From TMP-24 sp031376305 (lineage in GTDB: Bacteria; Pseudomonadota; Alphaproteobacteria; Rhodobacterales; Rhodobacteraceae), in assembly GCA_031376305.1 (NCBI GenBank), contig JANMDM010000048.1, positions 1 to 8,423 on the forward strand: a DNA stretch of 8,423 nt. Reading direction: 5' to 3'. Positions 1-5,823 of the stretch are shown here, piece after piece. Numbering within the stretch: the stretch's first letter is position 1; every line of letters begins with the position of its first letter. Under the pieces are notes generated by a model. That model was given only the letters and a program-made list of their open reading frames with translations, was not told the origin of the DNA and searched no databases. The position numbers and the translations under genes were made by a program.

Positions 1-579
1 GGCAATCGCCTCGGCCACCTTGTCGGCAAAGGCTTGGGCATGGGCGATGCCCGCGACACCGCCCAGCGGGCGGTAGCTGTCTGGCGCCGGGACATGGCGC
101 ACATGGCTGCCATAGCCGCCGGTCGGCGGGTTGGTGCGCGACAGCTGCGACACGGCGGCGGTATTGCCGTGATAGGTGTGATCGGTGGCGATGATGCCGC
201 GTTTGCCAGTCACCGCTTCGGCCATCCGCAAGGCGATGTCGTTGGCCTCGGACCCGGTGCAGGTCAGGATCGCGGTCGAGAGGGGGGCGGCAAAAGTCGC
301 GGTCAGCCGCTCGATATAGTCAAGGATGCCTTCGTGCAGATAGCGGGTATGGGTGTTGAGCGTGCTTGCCTGCCGACAGATTGCCTCGACCACGCGCGGG
401 TGGCAATGGCCGACATGCGGGACGTTGTTGTAGCAATCGAGGTAACGCCGACCGTCGGCATCCCAAACCCAGACGCCCTGGCCCCGCACCAGATGCACCG
501 GATCTTCGTAAAAGGTCGAGACGTTGGGCCCCAGATAGCGGGCGCGGCGGGCCATGAGGTCGGCGGTTGTGGCGGTCAT
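1..579 (-). CDS. Class III PLP-dependent aminotransferase, partial (C-terminal part outside window)
   Basis: N-terminal 193 codons of a fold-type I, class III aminotransferase; about half of a usual 420-440 residue protein is visible. Seen: the cofactor-phosphate-binding TGSEAND at residues 108-114, HTYHG at 134-138 (aromatic stacking on PLP), and an early NNVPHVGHCHP block at 51-61. That block and the later LNTHTRYLHE (74-83) recall the AGXT2/AGXT2-like branch (alanine-glyoxylate aminotransferase 2, phospholyases) more than standard GabT. The catalytic lysine lies beyond the window edge, so activity cannot be confirmed. The ATG overlaps the dehydrogenase stop by 4 bases (ATGA) and no strong Shine-Dalgarno is visible, so translation is probably coupled. 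As last visible gene of the permease-P450-dehydrogenase operon it probably removes the amino group of the oxidised substrate (inference). A phospholyase role is an alternative. Confidence 0.9.
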   Translation of the reverse strand, partial: MTATTADLMARRARYLGPNVSTFYEDPVHLVRGQGVWVWDADGRRYLDCYNNVPHVGHCHPRVVEAICRQASTLNTHTRYLHEGILDYIERLTATFAAPLSTAILTCTGSEANDIALRMAEAVTGKRGIIATDHTYHGNTAAVSQLSRTNPPTGGYGSHVRHVPAPDSYRPLGGVAGIAHAQAFADKVAEAIA

Positions 580-2075
580 AGCTGGATCCACGCGGTTTTG
601 AGGTTCTGGTATTTGTCGAGCGCATGCAGCGACTTGTCATGGCCGTTGCCGGATTGGCCAACGCCGCCCAAAGGCACCGTCAGGTCTGATCCGCCATAGG
701 TATTCACATGAACCAAGCCGGTGCGCATGGCGCCGACCATCCGGTGGGCGCGCGCCAGGTTCGCGGTCCAGACGGCGCCTGCCAGACCGTAGACCGTAGA
801 ATTGGCAAGCCGCACCGCCTCGTCCTCGTCGCGGAAGGGGGTGACGGCCAGCACCGGGCCGAAAACCTCGTCCTGCGCCAGACGGTGTTGGGGCTGAACG
901 CCAGTCATCACCGTCGGTTCCATATAGGTGCCGCCGGTTTCGGTCAGGATGCGGTTGCCACCAAGACGCCGTGTGGCACCTTCGGCTTCGGCATCAGTAA
1001 CAAAGGCCAGGTTCTGCGCCAGTTGCACCTCGCTGTGCACCGCACCGATCTGGGTGGTCATGTCCAGAGGGTCGCCAACCCGTATCCCGCCCGCCGCCCT
1101 GCAAAGTGCATCCACAAATTCGTCGTGGATGCCGGCCTCGACCAGCAGCCGCGAACCGGCGACGCAGACCTGGCCGGAATTGCGGAAGATACCGCTGGCC
1201 GAAACCTTGGCTGCCTGTGCCAGATCGGGGGCATCGGCAAAAACGATATTGGCGGATTTGCCGCCCAGCTCCAGATACAGCCGCTTGAGGTTCGAGCGGG
1301 CCGAATAGTCCATCAGCCGCCGCCCGGTGGCCCCCGATCCGGTGAAGGCCAGAACATCCACCTCCATCGACAGGCCAATCGCCTCGCCCACCACCGCGCC
1401 CTTACCGGTGACGACGTTCAAGACCCCGTCAGGCAGGCCAGCCTGAAGCGCCAGTTCTGCTAGCCGCAGCAGCGACAGCGACGCAGTTTCGGCGGGTTTC
1501 AGCACCACCGAATTGCCCGCCGCCAACGCCGGGGCCAATTTCCATGACCCGATCATCAGCGGGAAGTTCCAGGGCACGATGATGCCAACCACGCCCACCG
1601 GCTCGTGATGGATCAGGCCCAGAACATCGTTTTGGGTCGGGGCAATCTGGCCATAGACCTTGTCGATGGCTTCCGCGTAATAGCGGAAGGTGGCGGCGGC
1701 GGAGCCGGGTTCGGCCTTCAGCGCCATCGAGATTTCGGTGCCGTTGTCGCGCACGCCCAGAACTGCCAGTTCCAGCGCATGCGTCTCGATCAGTTCGGCC
1801 AGCCGCAGCAGCACCTTTTTGCGGGCCGCCGGGGCGGCGCGCGACCATGCGCCCGCCGCAAAACTGGCCCGCGCCGCCCGGATCGCGGCTTCGGCATCGG
1901 CGGCGCTGCCTGCGGGCAGCGTGGTCAGCATCCGCCCGTCGATGGGCGACGTGACCTCGTGCACGGCGCCGTCGCGGGCGCTGACAAAATCACCGCCGAT
2001 CAGCATTTTGGCGGCAGGCAGGGGCAGGTGGCGCAGGCGGTTGATTTCAGTTTGGGACATGGGGGCTGGGTTCAT
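576..2075 (-). CDS. PuuC-like NAD-dependent aldehyde dehydrogenase
   Basis: 499 residues, a normal length for a soluble ALDH-superfamily enzyme that oxidises an aldehyde to its acid with NAD(P)+. Seen: PWNFP at 168-172 (oxyanion Asn170), KPAE at 193-196 (Glu196 at the position usually linked with NAD+ preference), general base Glu269 in LELGGKSANIVF, catalytic Cys304 in NSGQVC, and EVFGP at 403-407. From memory, several stretches closely match E. coli PuuC (gamma-glutamyl-gamma-aminobutyraldehyde dehydrogenase), notably YYAEAIDKVYG, LPDGVLNVVTG and the C-terminal QSGNG-DKSLHAL-K-LKT-WI-L. An omega-amino-aldehyde or related substrate is therefore plausible, but the exact substrate is not determined. 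The start overlaps the P450 stop (ATGA); Met6 (2060) is an alternative, with no better ribosome site. It sits between P450 and aminotransferase, as expected for oxidation of a P450-generated aldehyde. Confidence 0.96.
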   Translation of the reverse strand: MNPAPMSQTEINRLRHLPLPAAKMLIGGDFVSARDGAVHEVTSPIDGRMLTTLPAGSAADAEAAIRAARASFAAGAWSRAAPAARKKVLLRLAELIETHALELAVLGVRDNGTEISMALKAEPGSAAATFRYYAEAIDKVYGQIAPTQNDVLGLIHHEPVGVVGIIVPWNFPLMIGSWKLAPALAAGNSVVLKPAETASLSLLRLAELALQAGLPDGVLNVVTGKGAVVGEAIGLSMEVDVLAFTGSGATGRRLMDYSARSNLKRLYLELGGKSANIVFADAPDLAQAAKVSASGIFRNSGQVCVAGSRLLVEAGIHDEFVDALCRAAGGIRVGDPLDMTTQIGAVHSEVQLAQNLAFVTDAEAEGATRRLGGNRILTETGGTYMEPTVMTGVQPQHRLAQDEVFGPVLAVTPFRDEDEAVRLANSTVYGLAGAVWTANLARAHRMVGAMRTGLVHVNTYGGSDLTVPLGGVGQSGNGHDKSLHALDKYQNLKTAWIQL

Positions 2076-3250
2076 TCCAAAATGGTGAAAAGCGAAGTGG
2101 GGGCGCGAAATTCCCAGCCGCGGAATTCGGGCAGGCGGTCCGGGTCAAGTCTGAGCGCGGGGTAGCGTTGCAGCAACAGCCGCAGCGCGATTTCGATCTG
2201 GGCTTTGGCAAACCACTTGCCCGCGCAAAAATGGTTTCCATAGCCAAAGGCCGCATGGCTGGCCTTTGGCCGGGTCATGTCAAAGCGGCCCGGATGGGTG
2301 AAAACCGTCTCGTCATGGTTGGCCGAGGCCAGGATCGCGGCAATCGGCGCGCCCGCCGGGATGGTCACACCGGCCAGCACCTCGTCTTGGCGTGCCACCC
2401 GCATCTGCGTGCCGATCGGCGCCACCCAACGCAGCCCTTCATCCACGGCGCGGGGCAGCCATTCGTCCATATTGTCACGCAGCATTGCCATTTGTGCCGG
2501 GTTGGACAACAGCCCGGTCAGCACCGAGCCCGCCCCGTGACCAGGTTCCTGCATGCCCCCCAACAACGTCACCTTGACCGTGGGCAAGATCATTTCCGGG
2601 GGGCGGGTCTGCCCGTCGGGCATGCCGGAATGCAGCATATGCGACAGCGGCGAGGGTTCGGGACTGCGCGCCAGACGATGCAAAATCGGCAAAACCACCG
2701 CGTCAATCTCGGCGCAGGTCCGGTCTGAGATTGCCTGACGGCCGACATCGCCTTCGTAATTGATGGCGCCTTGTGACAGCCCGTAAAACCAGCGGCGCAA
2801 CTGCGGTTCATCAATGTCGTCAAATCCGAAGGACCGCGCCAGCGAAAGTGTTGAGATAGGCTCGAAATATTCGGCCATCAGGTTGGCGGCACCGCTTCCG
2901 GCGATCCGCGCCAGATAAGACTCGGCGATGGGGCGGACCAGCGCTTCTACATAGCCCGCAACGGCGCGGGGGCGGTAATGCGGTTCGATCCCGCCACGCA
3001 GTTCGGCGTGAACCGGGCCCTCGGTGGTTAATATGTTGGGGGTGCCGAAAGACCGCGACACCGGCGAAGTGGCGGCTTCGGGCGAGAATCTGGCCGGGAA
3101 TTTGGTGATCGCCTCGACCTCGGCCATGCGGGTGGCAAACCAGACATTGGCGGCGGGGATATAGGCAATCGGCGCGGTTTGGCGCAGATGGGCATAGACC
3201 GGATAGGGATCATTTTCCAAATCCGCGATGGTTATGTCATCGGCCAGCAT
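2072..3250 (-). CDS. Cytochrome P450 (soluble bacterial class)
   Basis: 392 residues without a membrane anchor, typical of a soluble bacterial P450 that takes electrons from a ferredoxin system. Seen: C-helix HAELR at 81-85, K-helix ExxR as Glu271-Gly-Leu-Arg274, and the haem loop FGYGNHFCAG at 335-344 with Cys342 as the axial thiolate. The I-helix reads LLGGMQEPGHGAGS (229-242). The usual acid-alcohol pair (D/E-T) appears as Glu235-Pro236, so the conserved Thr is replaced by Pro. Start: AAGGGA (3258-3263) lies 7 bases before the ATG at 3250. The gene is downstream of the permease across a hairpin and overlaps the dehydrogenase by 4 bases. No redox partner is visible here. Likely role (inference): hydroxylation or oxidative C-N cleavage of the imported compound, giving an aldehyde for the next enzyme. 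The P450 family number cannot be assigned by eye. Confidence 0.96.
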   Translation of the reverse strand: MLADDITIADLENDPYPVYAHLRQTAPIAYIPAANVWFATRMAEVEAITKFPARFSPEAATSPVSRSFGTPNILTTEGPVHAELRGGIEPHYRPRAVAGYVEALVRPIAESYLARIAGSGAANLMAEYFEPISTLSLARSFGFDDIDEPQLRRWFYGLSQGAINYEGDVGRQAISDRTCAEIDAVVLPILHRLARSPEPSPLSHMLHSGMPDGQTRPPEMILPTVKVTLLGGMQEPGHGAGSVLTGLLSNPAQMAMLRDNMDEWLPRAVDEGLRWVAPIGTQMRVARQDEVLAGVTIPAGAPIAAILASANHDETVFTHPGRFDMTRPKASHAAFGYGNHFCAGKWFAKAQIEIALRLLLQRYPALRLDPDRLPEFRGWEFRAPTSLFTILE

Positions 3251-3257
3251 TGATCCG

Positions 3258-3263
3258 TCCCTT
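3258..3263 (-). promoter_or_regulatory. Ribosome binding site of the P450 gene
   Basis: AAGGGA on the minus strand, 7 bases from the ATG. It lies directly after the hairpin and T-run, so any ribosome initiating here is separate from those leaving the permease message. Confidence 0.65.
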
Positions 3264-3269
3264 GGAAAA

Positions 3270-3293
3270 CAGGTGGCGATTGCCCGCCACCTG
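3270..3293 (-). terminator. Intercistronic hairpin, possible intrinsic terminator or attenuator
   Basis: A perfect 9-bp inverted repeat, CAGGTGGCG / CGCCACCTG, with a 6-base loop lies in the 58-base gap between permease stop and P450 start. Read on the minus strand it is followed by TTTTCC. Seven of nine stem pairs are G-C. The T-run is short (four), so termination is probably partial and the hairpin may lower P450-ALDH-aminotransferase expression relative to the permease, or protect the permease mRNA 3' end. The repeat is symmetric, but no plus-strand gene reads into it. Confidence 0.6.
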
Positions 3294-3308
3294 ATTAATT
3301 TTCATGGC

Positions 3309-4751
3309 TCAGCGGGACTTGCCAAGGCGGCCGAACCGCTCAGGGTCGCGGCGCGCCAGATTGCCGGCCATGATGTAGCCGACGATGGCTGCGACCGGCA
3401 CCAGCGCCGGCAGGGCGATGCCAAGAAAGCCCGAAGCCCCGGTCAATTCGCCGAACTTGGCGAAGATGATGACGAAAAGCCCCGCAAGGATCAGACCCGA
3501 TACCAGCGGCAGCACCTTGGTGGACAGCGCCCCTTCGCCCAGGCTGGACCGCGAGGCGAAGAAAGCCATGATGGCGAAGGAGGTCACGGCCATCAGGCCA
3601 AGGATGCCCAGCGTGCCCAACTGTGTAAGCCAGGTAAAGAGTTGCAACACCGGGTCCATACCGGCTGCGGCAAAGATGCCGATCACCACCGCCGCAAGGA
3701 TGGTCTGAATGATCGACCCTACATGCGGGCTTTGATGGGTGTCATGGGTCACACCTACGGCATCGGGCAAGATCCCTTCGCGCCCCGCCACATATTTGTA
3801 GCGCGCCGCACCGTTATGAAACGCCAGTACTGCAGCAAAAAGGCTGGACACGAACAAGAACCCCATGATCGTCGGCACCGGACCACCCACATACCGTCCG
3901 GCCAGATCAAACAGGAAGGTCGTCGGATCGGCCAATCCCTGAAGCGTCGGCACCAGCTTGTCGACACCCGCGCCATTGGCCATCAGCCAGGCGGTAATCA
4001 TGTAAAACACCCCGACAAGAATGACCGAGATATAGGTGGCGCGCGGCACCGTCACATGTGGGTCGCGGGCTTCTTCGGAGTAGATCGTGGTGGCTTCAAA
4101 ACCGATGAAGGCGGCAAAGCAAAACAGGATGCCGATGGCGGGCGAGCCGCTGAGGATCTGGGTTGCGCTGAAGGGTGCTGCCGACAGGCCGGAATCGCCG
4201 CCCGCCATGAAGATTGCGGCGTCGATGATCACCACAATCACATATTCCAGCAAAACCAGAACCATGAGGATCTTGGCCGAAAGATCGACCTGCCGGTAGC
4301 CCAGCACCGCGACGATGGCCACGGCGATATAGCTCCAGACCCACCAGGGCAGGTTGATGCCAAGTGCACCGAAGGTTCCGGCAGACGCCGCCCCCAACAG
4401 TCCCATAACGCCAATCTGCATGGCATTGTAGGACAGGATGGCGATCAGCGCCGCCGCCCCGCCCATCTTGCCGCCTAGGCCCTGTGCGGTGAAGGCATAA
4501 AAGGCCCCGGCGTTTGAGATATGCCGCGCCATCGCCACATAGCCGACGGAAAACAGCAACAAGATGACGGTCACAAGGGCGAAGCTGCCGGCGATGCCCG
4601 CACCATTCCCCAAGAGCATGGAAATCGGAACGCCGCCTGCAACCGCTGTCAGCGGTGCTGCCGCAGAAATCACCAGGAAGGTAACGGCACTGACCCCTAA
4701 TGAGTTCTTGCGTAGCTGGTTCACGGTGGAACCGGTTGCCATGTCAGCCAT
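3309..4751 (-). CDS. APC-superfamily amino acid/amine permease
   Basis: 480 residues with about 12 hydrophobic membrane segments: a cytoplasmic-membrane secondary transporter of the amino acid-polyamine-organocation superfamily. Seen: N-terminal LGVSAVTFLVISAAAPLTAV (18-37), a typical first membrane segment, and the diagnostic GFEATTIYSEEARDP (217-231) followed by a positively charged PRA. The basic C-terminus (ARRDPERFGRLGKSR) fits an inside location. The chosen start has a strong AAAGGAG (4759-4765) 7 bases upstream. An in-frame ATG at 4883 would add 44 residues, but it has no ribosome site and the extension is hydrophilic and low-complexity; Met4 (4742) is also possible. First gene of the left arm, it presumably imports the substrate of the downstream enzymes. 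Amino acid versus polyamine or other amine cannot be decided by eye. Confidence 0.94.
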   Translation of the reverse strand: MADMATGSTVNQLRKNSLGVSAVTFLVISAAAPLTAVAGGVPISMLLGNGAGIAGSFALVTVILLLFSVGYVAMARHISNAGAFYAFTAQGLGGKMGGAAALIAILSYNAMQIGVMGLLGAASAGTFGALGINLPWWVWSYIAVAIVAVLGYRQVDLSAKILMVLVLLEYVIVVIIDAAIFMAGGDSGLSAAPFSATQILSGSPAIGILFCFAAFIGFEATTIYSEEARDPHVTVPRATYISVILVGVFYMITAWLMANGAGVDKLVPTLQGLADPTTFLFDLAGRYVGGPVPTIMGFLFVSSLFAAVLAFHNGAARYKYVAGREGILPDAVGVTHDTHQSPHVGSIIQTILAAVVIGIFAAAGMDPVLQLFTWLTQLGTLGILGLMAVTSFAIMAFFASRSSLGEGALSTKVLPLVSGLILAGLFVIIFAKFGELTGASGFLGIALPALVPVAAIVGYIMAGNLARRDPERFGRLGKSR

Positions 4752-4758
4752 GGGAATA

Positions 4759-4765
4759 CTCCTTT
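4759..4765 (-). promoter_or_regulatory. Strong ribosome binding site that fixes the permease start
   Basis: AAAGGAG on the minus strand, 7 bases before the ATG at 4751. It decides against the longer reading frame that begins at 4883. Confidence 0.75.
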
Positions 4766-4785
4766 GCGGCGTTGCGTGAGTCTGT

Positions 4786-4822
4786 GCGCGGAACCGGACC
4801 GCGCGTGGTGGCGCGGCCGCCA
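4786..4822 (-). other. GC-rich double hairpin in the permease 5' leader
   Basis: Two adjacent inverted repeats lie in the roughly 147-base untranslated leader implied by the promoter below: GCGCGG/CCGCGC with a 7-base loop (4786-4804), and TGGCG/CGCCA with a 4-base loop (4809-4822). They end about 20 bases upstream of the ribosome site. No known riboswitch is recognised and GC-rich DNA makes such repeats easily, so this is only a structured-leader candidate. Confidence 0.25.
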
Positions 4823-4904
4823 ACGGCAGGCCAGGCCCCAGCGGAGTTTTTGTATTTTTGCATTCGGGTTTTCCCCTCCCCATGAATTACCGTTTTATCG
4901 GTTT

Positions 4905-4933
4905 ATTATATGAACCATCGGTTCACAAATAAC
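4905..4933 (-). promoter_or_regulatory. Promoter of the permease-P450-ALDH-aminotransferase operon
   Basis: A perfect TATAAT -10 box on the minus strand (4905-4910). With a 17-base spacer the -35 is GTTATT (4928-4933), a poor match to TTGACA, so the promoter may need help or be weak without induction. Predicted transcription start is near 4898, giving a leader of about 147 bases to the permease ATG. The spacer contains the whole 15-bp inverted repeat. Confidence 0.55.
4911..4925. promoter_or_regulatory. Probable IclR-family operator
   Basis: TGAACC-ATC-GGTTCA is a perfect 6-3-6 inverted repeat. Known IclR-family sites have this shape; the KdgR-type core TGAAAC-NNN-GTTTCA differs by one base per arm. 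It lies between the -10 and -35 of the permease promoter and about 100 bases upstream of the divergent IclR gene. Its placement fits repression of the permease operon, and the same region could serve autoregulation. The binding protein is inferred from adjacency. Confidence 0.6.
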
Positions 4934-4952
4934 TTGCGTTGGTCAGAGATTC

Positions 4953-4971
4953 TTGTCAATCTTTTTGTCAA
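4953..4971. repeat. Pair of TTGTCAA direct repeats in the divergent control region
   Basis: TTGTCAA occurs at 4953-4959 and 4965-4971, a 12-base period (TTGACAA on the minus strand). They lie between the operator and the regulator gene. A 6-bp inverted repeat AGATTC/GAATCT (4947-4952, 4982-4987) flanks them. They may be an extra regulator site or part of promoter elements. Chance is not excluded in this AT-richer patch. Confidence 0.3.
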
Positions 4972-4979
4972 AGCCAAAA

Positions 4980-4985
4980 TAGAAT
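4980..4985 (+). promoter_or_regulatory. Possible -10 box for the IclR gene
   Basis: TAGAAT matches TATAAT at five of six positions and would start transcription near 4992, about 30 bases before the ATG at 5023. No well-spaced -35 is visible: the TTGTCA copies are 21 and 9 bases away. The call is weak. Confidence 0.25.
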
Positions 4986-5022
4986 CTGACTGGGAAGTTT
5001 GGGGAAGGCAAAAGCACATAAG

Positions 5023-5823
5023 ATGAGTACGACCGATAAAGCCTTGGAATTGCTACGGCTGTTCACGCTTAACCAGCCCGAAATCGGCCTGTCAGATATC
5101 TGCCGTTTGGCTGGCCGGGACAAGGCTACGACGTTTCGCCATCTTAGCGCGCTCGAATCATCGGGGCTTTTGGAGCAAATGGCCGACACCCGTCGTTACC
5201 GCATTGGGCCCTTTGTGCTGCGCCTGGCACAGTTGCGCGAACGCAGTGTGCCCCGTCGTGAAACCGTGCGCCCGGTGCTGGCGCATCTGGCCGAGGTGAC
5301 GGGCGAGACGGCCCATGTCTCGCTGTTGCAAGGCGGCGAACTGGTAACGCTGGCGCATCACGAGCCAAAGGTCCATGCCAATCGGGTTGTGATCCACGAA
5401 CGGGCGCTGCCGCTGCATGCCACGGCTTCGGGCAATGCGGTGCTGGCCTTTGTCGACGCCGCGCAGCGCAAGGCCGCAGGGGGCGATATGCGCGCCTTTA
5501 CCGATCACACAACCGCCACCGACGAAGCCCTTGACCGCAGCCTCTGCGAGGCGCGGCGCACAGGGTTCGGCGTCTCGAACCAAGGCTTTGAGCTGGGCGT
5601 CATCGGCATTGCCGCACCGCTGTTCGACGATAGCGGCTGTGTCGCCGGATCGGTGGCTGTTGCGTCGGTTTCGGCACGGATCACCCCGGAGCTGGTGGCC
5701 TTGATCAAGGCGGAACTGCAACAGGCGGCGCAGACGATTAGCGAAAGCTGGGGTGGCACCATCCCCGCAACATTGACTGCGGCCTGGGGCGTGGCCGGAA
5801 CCGACGGAAAGGACTTGCGATGA
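5023..5823 (+). CDS. IclR-family transcriptional regulator
   Basis: 266 residues, the usual IclR size. Seen: an N-terminal winged helix-turn-helix at about 1-62, including LSDICRLAGRDKATTFRHLSAL (recognition helix around 31-44), and a C-terminal ligand-binding domain with the family's LHATASGNAVLA block near 131-142, GFGVSNQGFE near 181-190 and the GVIGIAAPLFD...GSVAVAS strand region near 191-214. Start: ATG at 5023. The GGGGAAGG at 5001-5008 is 14 bases away, a long spacing. A TTG at 4999 adds eight residues but has its purine run almost touching it. The stop overlaps the omega-transaminase ATG (ATGA). Transcribed divergently from the permease operon, with a 6-3-6 palindrome between, it most likely controls both arms in response to the substrate or a breakdown product. 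Direction of control (repress or activate) is not shown. Confidence 0.93.
   Translation: MSTTDKALELLRLFTLNQPEIGLSDICRLAGRDKATTFRHLSALESSGLLEQMADTRRYRIGPFVLRLAQLRERSVPRRETVRPVLAHLAEVTGETAHVSLLQGGELVTLAHHEPKVHANRVVIHERALPLHATASGNAVLAFVDAAQRKAAGGDMRAFTDHTTATDEALDRSLCEARRTGFGVSNQGFELGVIGIAAPLFDDSGCVAGSVAVASVSARITPELVALIKAELQQAAQTISESWGGTIPATLTAAWGVAGTDGKDLR
5808..5813 (+). promoter_or_regulatory. Ribosome binding site of the omega-transaminase, inside the IclR gene
   Basis: AAAGGA 6 bases before the ATG at 5820, within the last codons of the regulator gene. Initiation may therefore be efficient despite the overlapping stop, which would give more enzyme than regulator from the shared message. Confidence 0.65.

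Noticed and set aside
34..2728. Series of plus-strand open frames opposite the aminotransferase, dehydrogenase and P450
   Set aside because: All are shadows of the minus-strand enzymes, which carry catalytic motifs. No ribosome sites or domains support the plus frames.
3228..4478. 416-codon open frame on the plus strand
   Set aside because: Antisense to the permease. The product is a Gln/His/Arg/Asp-rich chain with no fold signal, as expected from the complement of hydrophobic codons.
4752..4883. 44-residue N-terminal extension of the permease from an ATG at 4883
   Set aside because: No ribosome site before 4883 and a hydrophilic, low-complexity extension. The internal ATG at 4751 has AAAGGAG at ideal spacing and starts right before a typical APC N-terminus.
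4954..4971. Two minus-strand TTGACA matches as -35 boxes for the permease
   Set aside because: Neither has a -10-like hexamer 16-18 bases downstream, and both are too far from the TATAAT at 4905-4910. Better treated as part of the TTGTCAA direct repeat.
4999..5022. TTG start adding eight residues to the IclR protein
   Set aside because: The purine run GGGAAG (4992-4997) is only one base from the TTG, too close. IclR proteins commonly begin right at the segment starting at ATG 5023. Not fully excluded.
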